Assembly (NCBI GenBank): GCA_031549085.1
Contig: JAVBQL010000009.1
Span: 1 to 64,000, forward strand
Reading direction: 5' to 3'
DNA length: 64,000 nucleotides
Source of the DNA: JAVBQL01 sp031549085
GTDB taxonomy: Bacteria; Spirochaetota; GWE2-31-10; MWDO01
Positions 44,648 through 53,556 of this stretch are shown here, piece after piece. Made by a program: the position numbers and the translations under genes. The first letter of the stretch is position 1. Every line of letters starts with the position of its first letter. Below the pieces are notes generated by a model, which saw only the letters and a program-made list of their open reading frames with translations, searched no databases and was not told the origin of the DNA.

Positions 44648-47044
44648 TTATCTCATTCTTGCACCAAGATCTTTCTGAAGTCTACCATAGATACTATTAA
44701 ATGCTGCTGTAATCTCACTTTCTGTAAGTGTTGAATCAGATTTATTAAACTCCATGGATATTGCTGCAGAATATTTACCCGGCTCTATATTAATGCCCTT
44801 ATATATATCAAATATCTCAATATCTCTAAGTATATTTATATTACAATCTTCTATACATTTAATAATTGAGGAGGCTTTCACACTATTATCTACAATGATA
44901 GCCAAATCTCTTATTGATGATGGGTATTTTGGAACTTCTCTATATTTGATCACCTTTTTATAGTTTTCAAATAGTTTGGTTATTGATATCTCAAGTATAA
45001 AAGAGTCACTATCTACTGAAAAATTCTCCATAACAAGTGGATTAAGTTTACCAATAAGTCCAATCTCACTATCATTAACAACTATTTTTGCCTGCTGATG
45101 AGGATGTAAAAATGGCTCATTTGATTCAATAAAAGTAGGTTTAATGTGTAATACTTCAAATATCGCATCAGCCATACCCTTTATGTCATAAAAATCAAAC
45201 TTTGATTCATTTAATGTTGTATAGCTTTTAAACTCTTTTATCCCCGCCAAAGCAATAGAAAAACTTCTCTCTTCTATGGGAAGCTTATCACTCGAAGGAA
45301 TACTAACATTTCCAATTTCAAACAGTGCTATGTGCTTATTCTGTTTTGATACATTGTGAGCTATTGTTCTTATCATTCCTGGTATTAATGAGTTTCTTGT
45401 ACCTGTAAGTTCGTCTGAATAGGGGATATCCATCTTTACTATTTTTCTAAATCTGTGATCATCAGGAAGTGACATCTTATCAAATAGTGCGTCTCCAATA
45501 AAGCTCATATTAAAAGCTTCATCTAAACCAAGAGAGTAGAGTAGTTCTATCAGCTCTTTCACAAATTTTTGAATAGGTGTACGAGAAGCAGAGGTTATTT
45601 CTGATGGATAGAATGTTGGAGTTATATTATTATAACCATATATGCGAGCGATCTCCTCTGATATATCCTCCTTAATGGATATATCATTTCTATATGATGG
45701 CACTGTGATACTTATGTTATCATCAAACCCCATCACATCAAAGCCCAATCTTTTTAAAATAGAGGTCATCTCATCTTTTGATATATTTGTACCAAGCTTA
45801 TTGTTTATCCATTTATAGTCAACTTTTATGGTAAGCGGTTTAAGTTTGTTGTGATAGACATCTATTACCCCTTGAGCGATCTCTCCAATATTAAACTTTG
45901 AGAGAAGATATAATAATCTTTTAAGGTTTTCAATTGTTCCATCTCTATCAATTGCTCTCTCAAACCTATATGAAGCCTCACTTTTTAGTCCCAATCTTCT
46001 TGATGTTTTTCTTATATTAACAGGGTTAAATATAGCAGATTCAAGAAAAATCTCTTTTGTTTCTTGAGTTATTTCTGAATTGGCTCCACCCATTATACCA
46101 CCAATACATTGAGGTTCATTTTTATCAGTTATTAGAATATCATAATTTGCAAGTTTTCTCTCGTTATTATCAAGGGTTACAATCTTTTCATTCTCTTTTG
46201 CTTCTCTTATTATAAGCTCTCTATCTTCTATTTTATCAAGTGAGAAGGCATGAAAAGGCTGATTCATTTCAAGCATTACATAGTTGGTTAGATCAACAAT
46301 ATTGCTTATTGGTCTAACTCCAGATGAGACCAACCTAACCTGTATTTGAAGAGGTGAGGGCTCTATTATAATATTTTCAACAACAGCTCCACTATATCTA
46401 AAACAATCTTTTGACTCTACAGAAACCTTAACTTTATCATTTATATTAGTGTTTGATGTCTTATATTTTTTATCAATTTTTTTTAATGGCCTATTGATCA
46501 GAGCGCTAACTTCACGTGCAATACCAAGTATACCAAGGCAATCACCCCTGTTTGGAGTTACACTTAACTCTATAACAATATCTTCAAAGTTGGCAAGCTC
46601 TCTATAATTTGTACCACACTCTATACTATTTGGGATAAGTATTGGAATATCCCCTTTATAGTCAAAGTTTAGATCTTCCCATCTGACAAGCACTCCTTCA
46701 CTATTGATATTTTTTACTTTTGATGGTTTAACCACAGAACCATTTGTTAATGTTGCTCCTTCAAGAGCAACTAATAGTTTTGAGTTTAGAATTATGTTTG
46801 ATAAATTTGTTACTACCTGTACTGTTTTATTGTTGCCAATATCTATTTTTAGGATAGATAGAGTATCTGAGTCTTTTTGCTTCTCTATATTAACAATTTT
46901 ACCAACAACAATATTTTGGCTGCCAATACCAGTTTTTGATATAGCTTCAACTTCAAGTCCAGAGACACTGAGCTTTTCTGCTATCATCTCTCCAGATATA
47001 TCTATATCAACAAATTCTTTTAACCATTCTAAACATACTTTCAT
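44648..47044 (-). CDS. pheT: Phenylalanine-tRNA ligase beta subunit
   Basis: A protein of 798 residues. N-terminal EMAP/tRNA-binding domain (GSQNIVVGKIVNIEKQKD), B3/B4 editing region (SVTPNRGDCLGILGIAREVSAL, RSLDK-like), B5 domain (KISKDEM, VTVPSYRNDISIKEDISEEIARIYGYNNI) and C-terminal ferredoxin-fold anticodon-binding domain (KYPSSIRDLAIIVD). With PheS it forms the alpha2beta2 enzyme charging tRNA-Phe. It follows pheS on the same strand after 142 bases. Confidence 0.96.
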   Translation of the reverse strand: MKVCLEWLKEFVDIDISGEMIAEKLSVSGLEVEAISKTGIGSQNIVVGKIVNIEKQKDSDTLSILKIDIGNNKTVQVVTNLSNIILNSKLLVALEGATLTNGSVVKPSKVKNINSEGVLVRWEDLNFDYKGDIPILIPNSIECGTNYRELANFEDIVIELSVTPNRGDCLGILGIAREVSALINRPLKKIDKKYKTSNTNINDKVKVSVESKDCFRYSGAVVENIIIEPSPLQIQVRLVSSGVRPISNIVDLTNYVMLEMNQPFHAFSLDKIEDRELIIREAKENEKIVTLDNNERKLANYDILITDKNEPQCIGGIMGGANSEITQETKEIFLESAIFNPVNIRKTSRRLGLKSEASYRFERAIDRDGTIENLKRLLYLLSKFNIGEIAQGVIDVYHNKLKPLTIKVDYKWINNKLGTNISKDEMTSILKRLGFDVMGFDDNISITVPSYRNDISIKEDISEEIARIYGYNNITPTFYPSEITSASRTPIQKFVKELIELLYSLGLDEAFNMSFIGDALFDKMSLPDDHRFRKIVKMDIPYSDELTGTRNSLIPGMIRTIAHNVSKQNKHIALFEIGNVSIPSSDKLPIEERSFSIALAGIKEFKSYTTLNESKFDFYDIKGMADAIFEVLHIKPTFIESNEPFLHPHQQAKIVVNDSEIGLIGKLNPLVMENFSVDSDSFILEISITKLFENYKKVIKYREVPKYPSSIRDLAIIVDNSVKASSIIKCIEDCNINILRDIEIFDIYKGINIEPGKYSAAISMEFNKSDSTLTESEITAAFNSIYGRLQKDLGARMR

Positions 47045-47186
47045 TTTTCTTAATCCCTATTTTTTATAACCACACCATTTTTGATAAATATTTTATACAA
47101 AAAAAGTATTATCTTTTTAATTTTAATACTAAACAAGCAATATTTGTGATATGTATGTTCTTTTAAACCCCATCCACCAGCTGTCT

Positions 47187-48215
47187 CTATTTAAACTGCT
47201 CTATAAATCTAACATCATTATCAGTTAGTAGTCTAATGTCACTAATTCCATATTTAAGAAGTACAACACGGTCAACCCCTATACCAAAAGCCCAGCCGCT
47301 ATATATCTCTGGATCATATCCACCCATTTTTAATACATTTGGATGAACAGCACCACTTCCTAATATCTCTATCCAGCCAGAGTGTTTACAGAATGAACAG
47401 CCTTTACCTTTACAGAAAATACAGCTACAATCTACCTCAGCAGATGGCTCTGTAAAAGGGAAGAATGATGGTCTAAGTCTTATCTTTGTTGACTCTCCAA
47501 ACATTCTCTTCATAAATATCTCTAGAACACCAATTAGATCTGAAAATCTAACATTTTTATCTATAAATAGTCCCTCTATCTGATGAAACTGAACTGAGTG
47601 TGTTGCATCAATATCATCTCTTCTAAAAACTCTTCCAGGGCATATTATCTTTAACGGGTTTGGAGCATTTTGCTGCATGGCTCTTGCCTGAACCGGAGAA
47701 GTATGAGTACGAAAGAGTGTTTCACTATTAACATAAAATGTGTCTTGAGAATCACGTGCAGGGTGATCATCAAGAAAGTTCATAGATGTAAAGTTATTAA
47801 AATCGGTTTCAACCTCTGGCCCTTCAGCTATAGAGAAGCCCATATTGAGAAATATCTCCTCTATCTCATTAAAAACTATTCTAATTGGGTGTTTAGAGCC
47901 AATATTATATTTTCGTCCCTTAAGGGTTATATCAATTTTTTCTGACTCAAACTTTGTATTAAACTCTACCTGCTGTATTTTATCAAATGTTTCAGAGAGG
48001 ATTCTATCAATATCATTTCTTGCCTCATTTATTAGAGCTCCAACCTTTGGACGCTCCTCAGGAGAGAGTGTGCCTAGCATCTTTAAAAATGAGTTAAACT
48101 CACTTTTTTTGCTCAAATATTTGGCTTTTAAATCATCTAAGTTTTTAATAGTTCTTGCATTATTAATTTCAGCTACTATTAGGTCGTGAAGTGCTTTTAT
48201 ATTATCTATCAACAT
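47187..48215 (-). CDS. pheS: Phenylalanine-tRNA ligase alpha subunit
   Basis: A protein of 342 residues. N-terminal coiled coil (about 1-95), then the class II catalytic core: motif 1 HPIRIVFNEIEEIF, motif 2 VFRRDDIDATHSVQFHQIEG, and motif 3 GWAFGIGVDRVVLLKYG. The active-site phenylalanine-pocket sequences THTSPVQAR are present. The start gives the normal length. No attenuator or T-box was identified upstream. Confidence 0.96.
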   Translation of the reverse strand: MLIDNIKALHDLIVAEINNARTIKNLDDLKAKYLSKKSEFNSFLKMLGTLSPEERPKVGALINEARNDIDRILSETFDKIQQVEFNTKFESEKIDITLKGRKYNIGSKHPIRIVFNEIEEIFLNMGFSIAEGPEVETDFNNFTSMNFLDDHPARDSQDTFYVNSETLFRTHTSPVQARAMQQNAPNPLKIICPGRVFRRDDIDATHSVQFHQIEGLFIDKNVRFSDLIGVLEIFMKRMFGESTKIRLRPSFFPFTEPSAEVDCSCIFCKGKGCSFCKHSGWIEILGSGAVHPNVLKMGGYDPEIYSGWAFGIGVDRVVLLKYGISDIRLLTDNDVRFIEQFK

Positions 48216-48258
48216 GATAAAAATCCTATTTTTAAAGAAAGAAAATAAGTGGTACTAA

Positions 48259-48305
48259 TTTTTTATTGACCTATTTTTTTGTGCAAAAAATTGGTTAATA
48301 AAAAA
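48259..48305 (-). terminator. Terminator after the HD-domain gene
   Basis: TTTTTTATTGACC pairs with GGTTAATAAAAAA (12 of 13) around a 21-base loop. On the minus strand it follows the HD gene and ends in a T run. Confidence 0.6.
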
Positions 48306-48322
48306 TGTCTATTAAAAAAATC

Positions 48323-48880
48323 TTATAAGAGATACTCTTTCTCTATTTGTGCTATTATTTGATCCATGAAAGCAATTTTCTCTTTAGCAATTTTTTTAGA
48401 TTTTGGAAGCATAAGTAATCTTGCTCTCTCTCGATATTGTTTTATAAGATTCAATGTTTCTGTCAATGTTTTATGGTTATACCAGTAGAAGCTTCCAATA
48501 GACAATCTAATAACACCCATAGCTCCAAGGCTATCAATTAGATTTGCATCATGAAGCAGCGTGCCTTCAGTACCAACAGGATCAATTCCATCTTCAGGCC
48601 AGTGGCTTCTGATTGTCTCATAAACAGCATTTATCTTATTAGCTGGAAAACCAACCTCTTGTAAAATTTGTTCTGCTTTTTCTGCGGATCTTAAATGCCC
48701 CTCAAAGCCTAAAACCGTGTCATGCAAAAAACAGGCTGCAAATAGTATCTCATCATCATAATTATCTACATCAAGCTCACGAGCAAGATGGTATACTCTA
48801 TAGCAGTGGCTAAAGCCAGATGCCAATCTTCCTGCAGTGATATTTTTTACATATTGGGTAATAGTTTCTTTATACATCAT
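48323..48880 (-). CDS. HD-domain phosphohydrolase
   Basis: A protein of 185 residues. The HD signature is complete: FSHCYRVYHLARELD with the first His, AACFLHDTV with the HD pair (about 52-53), and LLHDANLIDSLGAMG with the final Asp. Such proteins bind metals and hydrolyse phosphate esters of nucleotides; the small YfbR/YpgQ type is similar in length. The substrate is unknown. It stands alone. Confidence 0.85.
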   Translation of the reverse strand: MMYKETITQYVKNITAGRLASGFSHCYRVYHLARELDVDNYDDEILFAACFLHDTVLGFEGHLRSAEKAEQILQEVGFPANKINAVYETIRSHWPEDGIDPVGTEGTLLHDANLIDSLGAMGVIRLSIGSFYWYNHKTLTETLNLIKQYRERARLLMLPKSKKIAKEKIAFMDQIIAQIEKEYLL

Positions 48881-49044
48881 TTCATATCCTTAAAATTATA
48901 TTCTTTATTTAATTAAAATTATACCACTGGTATCAAATTATATCAAGATAAATTTGAAAGTTTAGATTATATTAAAAAAGATGATATATATATTTGCTTC
49001 TCAAATACTATATTAATGCTCTATTTAATTTAAATATTAAAAAT

Positions 49045-49074
49045 AAAAATAGCACCAAATATGGTGCTATTTTT
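49045..49074 (-). terminator. Terminator after the sulfatase gene
   Basis: A perfect 13-bp stem, AAAAATAGCACCA with TGGTGCTATTTTT, four-base loop, 23 bases beyond the sulfatase stop. Confidence 0.88.
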
Positions 49075-49096
49075 TAATATTAAAAGCTAATGGGTG

Positions 49097-51511
49097 TTAT
49101 ATCTTTGGATCAGTATCAACAAGAACCTTGTTTACTTTTCCATTAAGCTTAAATGGAACTTCATATCTAGGACTTATTGTTGTACCATAATCTTGTCCAA
49201 TATCCATATATTCTGTTAACATAAATCTAAATGGTATTGTTTTATTAATTTTACCAGAAGCTATTTTTTTACCGTCAACAAGAATAGAGGCCTCTCCCCC
49301 AGCTCCAAATTTTTTAGTTTTAGCAAAGTCAGATCTAAACTCAAATTTTACTTTATGATTTCCATCTGATATAGTTGATGTTGAAATAACTTCTTGATAA
49401 TCTTCAGATTTAGGATTAGCGTATCCAAAAACAAGCTTTCCATTTTCAATCCAAAGTCCAAAACCTGCAAAACGGCCGCCCATAGTTAGTATCATACCAT
49501 TAGGTGTAGTTCCTTTTTCAAAAGTAATATCAGCTTCAATGGTAAATGATTTATTTTTAAAGTCTGGAGCGTTTGCTTCTGGAACACGAGATAATTCTGT
49601 CCAATATGTGAATAGTGTTCTTCCATCATTAGGGTCTATTCTATTTGATATTAATGCTGGAGGATTATTTAGATCGTTTACAAACATTGGAAACACATTG
49701 TTTTTTCCAGCTTCTATAAAAAACAGCTGTTTCATCTCTTCCAGTTTTTTTGGGTTCTCTTTAGCAATATTATGCGCTTGAGAGAAGTCTTTTTCAACAT
49801 TATATAGCTCCCACTCATCAGTAGTATTTGGTCCATTAAATTTTCCAATCATCCAAGGAGGAGATGCTGGGGTTTTTGCAGCTACCCACCCATTATGATA
49901 TATTCCATGATATCCAACAATCTCAAAATATTGGGTTTGATGTGTTGTTTTTGCATTTGGATTGTTAAAAGTATACATCATACTAACACCCTCTAAAGGT
50001 TTTTGTTCTACCCCACGAAATTTATTTGGCATAGCAACTTTGACAGCTTCATAAACTGTTGGAGCTATATCAACAACATGGTGCCATTGCGTTCTAAGTC
50101 CTCCTCTCTCTTTTATACCTTTAGGCCAAGAGATAACCATTCCGTTTCTTGTTCCACCATAGTGTGATGCAACCTGTTTCATCCACTGGAATGGTGTTGT
50201 CATAGCAAGAGCCCAGCCAGCAGGGTAGTGACCATAAGAATCCACTGTACCAAGTTTATCAACACCTTTAGCAATTTCTTCAGGTGTTTCTGAATCTATA
50301 TTGAAGAAAACATTTTCATTTAGAGAACCTGTAATAGCACCTTCACCACTTGCTCCATTATCACCCTGTATATAGATAATAAGAGTATTATCAAATTCCC
50401 CAATCTCTTTAACAGCGTTTATCACAGTACCAATATAGTGATCTGTTTGTTCTAAGAATCCTGCATAAATCTCCATCATACGTGCATAGTTTTTCTTTTC
50501 AGTTGCTGATAGAGTATCCCAAGCAGGGATATCTTTTGGACGAGGTGTAAGAGCTGTATCCTTTGGAAGAAGCCCCATCTCTTTTTGTCTTTTTAGAGTC
50601 TCTTCACGTTGTACATCCCACCCTTTGTCAAATTTTCCCTTGTACTTATCAGACCACTCTTTTGGTACTTGATGAGGAGCATGAGTTCCGCCTGTTACAT
50701 AGTATGAAAAGAATGGTTTATCAGGGGAAATAGATTTTTGTTCTTTTATCCATCTAATAGCTTGATTGGCTAAATCCTCATTCATAGTATAATTTTTATT
50801 TCCAATGTATGGATCAACAGGTGTAAAATTATCATACATAGAAGGCACATATTGATTTGCTTCGCCACCAATAAACCCATAAAATCTTTCAAATCCAAGG
50901 TTGTTAGGCCATCTTTCAAATGGTCCCATTCTTAAATCTGTCTCAAAGTCTGGTACATTATGATTTTTTCCAAACCATGCTGTACTATATCCATTATAAC
51001 GTAAAACATGCCCTATGGTGGCAGTATCCTCTCCCATTAAAGTATCATATCCAGGATATCCACAACCAGCCTCCATTATATTACCAGTATGAGCTACATG
51101 ATGATTTCTACCAGTAAGCAATGCTGCACGTGTAGGAGAGGAGAGGGCAGTAGTATGAAACTGGTTATATCTTATTCCACCTCTAGCCAATTCATCCATT
51201 GTAGGTGTATTAATAGGACCTCCAAAAGTACTGGATGCTGATGCACCAACATCATCAGTCATAATAATCAAAACGTTTGGAGCTCCCTTCGGCGCTTTTA
51301 CCTGTTTTGGAAAATCTGGCTTTGAATCACTCCATGTTAAATTGATTTCACCTTTAAAAGGATCTGGCGGTTTTGGCAGCTCTGTTAAATTGTTGCCAAG
51401 CGGCTCCCCAGATGGTTTTGGCGGCTCTAGGGCCTTAAAAGTTCCATATGAAACTCCGCCTGTCAATAGTACAGCTATTGATATTTTGCCTATGTCACTC
51501 TTTAAACTCAT
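49097..51511 (-). CDS. Serine-type sulfatase (arylsulfatase family)
   Basis: A protein of 804 residues. A hydrophobic N-terminus (about 8-26) suggests export. The sulfatase core starts PNVLIIMTDDVGAS with metal-binding Asp pairs. The formylglycine motif is TALSSPTRAALLTGRN, with Ser124 in place of Cys, so it needs the anaerobic radical-SAM maturase, whose gene is next door. FKGWDVQREETLKRQKEMG and IYIQGDNGASGEGA are typical of the large AtsA type. A C-terminal beta-sandwich (about 640-800) may bind glycans. Likely substrates are sulfated glycans or aryl sulfates; which one is unknown. Confidence 0.9.
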   Translation of the reverse strand: MSLKSDIGKISIAVLLTGGVSYGTFKALEPPKPSGEPLGNNLTELPKPPDPFKGEINLTWSDSKPDFPKQVKAPKGAPNVLIIMTDDVGASASSTFGGPINTPTMDELARGGIRYNQFHTTALSSPTRAALLTGRNHHVAHTGNIMEAGCGYPGYDTLMGEDTATIGHVLRYNGYSTAWFGKNHNVPDFETDLRMGPFERWPNNLGFERFYGFIGGEANQYVPSMYDNFTPVDPYIGNKNYTMNEDLANQAIRWIKEQKSISPDKPFFSYYVTGGTHAPHQVPKEWSDKYKGKFDKGWDVQREETLKRQKEMGLLPKDTALTPRPKDIPAWDTLSATEKKNYARMMEIYAGFLEQTDHYIGTVINAVKEIGEFDNTLIIYIQGDNGASGEGAITGSLNENVFFNIDSETPEEIAKGVDKLGTVDSYGHYPAGWALAMTTPFQWMKQVASHYGGTRNGMVISWPKGIKERGGLRTQWHHVVDIAPTVYEAVKVAMPNKFRGVEQKPLEGVSMMYTFNNPNAKTTHQTQYFEIVGYHGIYHNGWVAAKTPASPPWMIGKFNGPNTTDEWELYNVEKDFSQAHNIAKENPKKLEEMKQLFFIEAGKNNVFPMFVNDLNNPPALISNRIDPNDGRTLFTYWTELSRVPEANAPDFKNKSFTIEADITFEKGTTPNGMILTMGGRFAGFGLWIENGKLVFGYANPKSEDYQEVISTSTISDGNHKVKFEFRSDFAKTKKFGAGGEASILVDGKKIASGKINKTIPFRFMLTEYMDIGQDYGTTISPRYEVPFKLNGKVNKVLVDTDPKI

Positions 51512-51541
51512 AATTTTTCCTCCTTAAAAATAAAATTTATA

Positions 51542-52747
51542 TTAATTATGACCATATATTTTAACTAGATTGGCCATCTTTTCTTCGATATGGCTAAAAA
51601 AGTTTCTATATCCAGTACATAAATAATTCAACCCCTTTTTTCCATCTTTTGTTTTGATGAATCTCTTTTTTGGACACTCTCCATAACATTTTGAGAGCCA
51701 TTTACATTCACTACACTGTTTTGGAAGCCTCTCTTTTTCAGATGAGAAGTTATTTTTTTTCATTGAAAGAGCCATTGAGGAGAGATATTTACTATTTATA
51801 TTGCCATAAGAGTAGGTAGAGTAGCAGAAATGATCGCAGGCATAGACCCTGCCATCTCTATCAAGTGCCATAGCATGCCCACACTTTTTATCAAAGAGAC
51901 ATGTTAAAGGACCTCTATCAAGCCAAAGGGAGAGAAAATTTTCAAATAGATAGACAAAAACACTTCCTTGATCCTTCTCATACCACTCATCAAAGATTGC
52001 ACTTAAAAAATTGCCAAACTCTTCACTGTCTACAGTAAAATCTGTTACAAAAGAGTTGGCTGTTCTTGGTTTTGCAGCTGACGAACCCTCTGTTGGAAGA
52101 GTTTTGATATCCCATATTAATGGAGTGACCGCTTGGAAATTTTTCGGCTCAACACATGGTATAAACTGTATATGCTTGCTCTTAACAATATCTTTTAGAA
52201 AATGGTAAACTTCCAGTGGCTTTTTTGCATTTTCATAATGGACAACAGTTAGTGTGTTAAATGGAATCGCATATTTTCTAAGGAGATATGCAGCATTTAG
52301 AACCTGTTCAGTTGAAGAGGTTCCACCCAAAGTTTTTCTATATATATTACATGATTCAGGACCATCTATACTTAAGCCAACTAGAAAATGGTTCTCTTTT
52401 AAAAATTTACACCACTCATCATTTAGTAAAATACCATTTGTTTGGAGATCATTTTCAACTTTTTTATCAAAATATTTGGCATACTTTTTTTGTAGTTCAA
52501 CTACTTTTCTAAAAAAATCTATACCAAGAAGGGTAGGCTCACCTCCATGCCATGTGAAGAAAACTGTATCTGTGGCTTGAGATTCTATATATTGTTCAAT
52601 GAAATTTTCTAGGGTAGTATCAGACATTTTGCCACTACTTGAGAGAGTCTCTTTTTTATGAAGATAATAGCAGTAGTCGCACGATAAATTACACTCTGCA
52701 CCAATAGGTTTTGCTGTAACATGAAAGCTGTTTTTTGTATTAAACAT
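51542..52747 (-). CDS. Anaerobic sulfatase-maturating enzyme (anSME, radical SAM)
   Basis: A protein of 401 residues that oxidises the active-site Ser or Cys of sulfatases to formylglycine. The radical-SAM cluster is CNLSCDYCYY (Cys19, 23, 26). The C-terminal SPASM region binds two more clusters: CGHAMALDRDGRVYACDHFC and CSECKWLSKCYGECPKKRF. FTWHGGEPTLLG and GLSIDGPES are typical. It is 30 bases upstream of the sulfatase on the same strand, so the two form an operon. Confidence 0.93.
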   Translation of the reverse strand: MFNTKNSFHVTAKPIGAECNLSCDYCYYLHKKETLSSSGKMSDTTLENFIEQYIESQATDTVFFTWHGGEPTLLGIDFFRKVVELQKKYAKYFDKKVENDLQTNGILLNDEWCKFLKENHFLVGLSIDGPESCNIYRKTLGGTSSTEQVLNAAYLLRKYAIPFNTLTVVHYENAKKPLEVYHFLKDIVKSKHIQFIPCVEPKNFQAVTPLIWDIKTLPTEGSSAAKPRTANSFVTDFTVDSEEFGNFLSAIFDEWYEKDQGSVFVYLFENFLSLWLDRGPLTCLFDKKCGHAMALDRDGRVYACDHFCYSTYSYGNINSKYLSSMALSMKKNNFSSEKERLPKQCSECKWLSKCYGECPKKRFIKTKDGKKGLNYLCTGYRNFFSHIEEKMANLVKIYGHN

Positions 52748-53013
52748 AAAGGTTCTCTATTGTTTTTAATTTTTAGTAAAAAAATAAAAAATCTATGTTT
52801 TATATTAATAAAATATTTAATAAAAAGCAATATTTTAACAACACTATCTTGCTTGAAAAAATAAAAACTATAAATTTTATATTATAATGAATAAGAATAA
52901 CATATAACAAACTACTATAAACAATAAAAAAAAATAAATATAATTAAAAACAGTAACATATAGATATCTATTTTTTTAAATGAATTTTATTTATTTAAAT
53001 CTGAAAAAAACAG
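52748..53013. other. AT-rich divergent gap, nothing recognised
   Basis: No gene is visible. It should contain the promoter of the leftward anSME-sulfatase operon, but several TATAAT-like boxes make the choice uncertain. Confidence 0.3.
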
Positions 53014-53041
53014 TTGACTTTTTATAAAAAAATTATATAAT
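53014..53041 (+). promoter_or_regulatory. Strong sigma-70-type promoter of the structured RNA
   Basis: TTGACT (53014-53019), 16 bases, then perfect TATAAT (53036-53041). Transcription should begin near 53048-53050, just before the first paired segment. Confidence 0.75.
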
Positions 53042-53048
53042 TATCTTA

Positions 53049-53349
53049 ATCTATCATAAACAAGGTTTCAGACCCTTGGATAGATTGCAAGACACTAGTC
53101 TCATATGGTTAATTAGAGTTAAACTCTATTTTGGGTATAGCTTTCACTATACCCAATCTTTATAGTTTTTAATTAACAAGTCCATGCCACGCGGTTGGAC
53201 TAGATCTCTTCCTTAATAGTGTCTAGGTAGTCTTCTGGTGTCTGAAACAATTGCGGTTCCAAGGTGTGGGCTTGTTTATTATGAGCAAAGTGATTAACAA
53301 ACTTTGCTTATTATAAGCAAGGCGAATAACAAGCTTTGCTTATTTTTTT
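53049..53349 (+). ncRNA. Structured non-coding RNA of about 300 nt with long-range pseudoknot, class unknown
   Basis: It lies between a near-consensus promoter and a terminator and has no long frame. Paired segments seen: AAACAAG 53058-53064 with CTTGTTT 53271-53277; GTTTCAGAC 53065-53073 with GTCTGAAAC 53240-53248; CCTTGGA 53074-53080 with TCCAAGG 53258-53264, which crosses the previous helix to make a pseudoknot; GACACTA 53091-53097 with TAGTGTC 53217-53223; GTTAATTA 53108-53115 with TAATTAAC 53170-53177. Local hairpins: TTGGGTATAG/CTATACCCAA at 53131-53156 and AGTCCA/TGGACT at 53179-53201. RNase P, tmRNA, SRP and 6S marks that I know are not present. It could also be a leader of the gene at 53557. 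Confidence 0.7.
53284..53349 (+). terminator. Tandem terminator hairpins of the structured RNA
   Basis: Two related hairpins: AGCAAAGT/ACTTTGCT (53284-53308), then ATAAGCAAGGC/GCTTTGCTTAT (53313-53343) with one G.T pair, followed by seven T. The two share AAGCAA and TAACAA...CTTTGCTTATT, so one seems to be a copy of the other. Confidence 0.85.
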
Positions 53350-53556
53350 ACTCAAGTCCTTTTTAATAAACTGTAAAAATATTTTTATTATTAATATTTT
53401 ATTACATAGTTTATTATTTATTTACTTTTAAATTCAAAAGTAAATATAAAACAAATTAATATCTTTAAAAAAAAATTTAAATATAATTAAAAATATTGTA
53501 TAATTTTATAATATTTTTTTTAGTAATATTGTTTTTGATACAACTGGATTTAAAAA

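Noticed and set aside
53049..53349. RNase P RNA, tmRNA or SRP RNA
   Set aside because: The GAGGAAAGTCC and ACAGAAA boxes of RNase P, the tRNA-like ends of tmRNA and the GGAAG-type SRP loop are all missing.
53420..53445. ATTTACTTTT/AAAAGTAAAT hairpin before the OmpA gene as an operator
   Set aside because: The arms are perfect but pure A/T-rich; such pairs are expected by chance here, and no regulator is adjacent.
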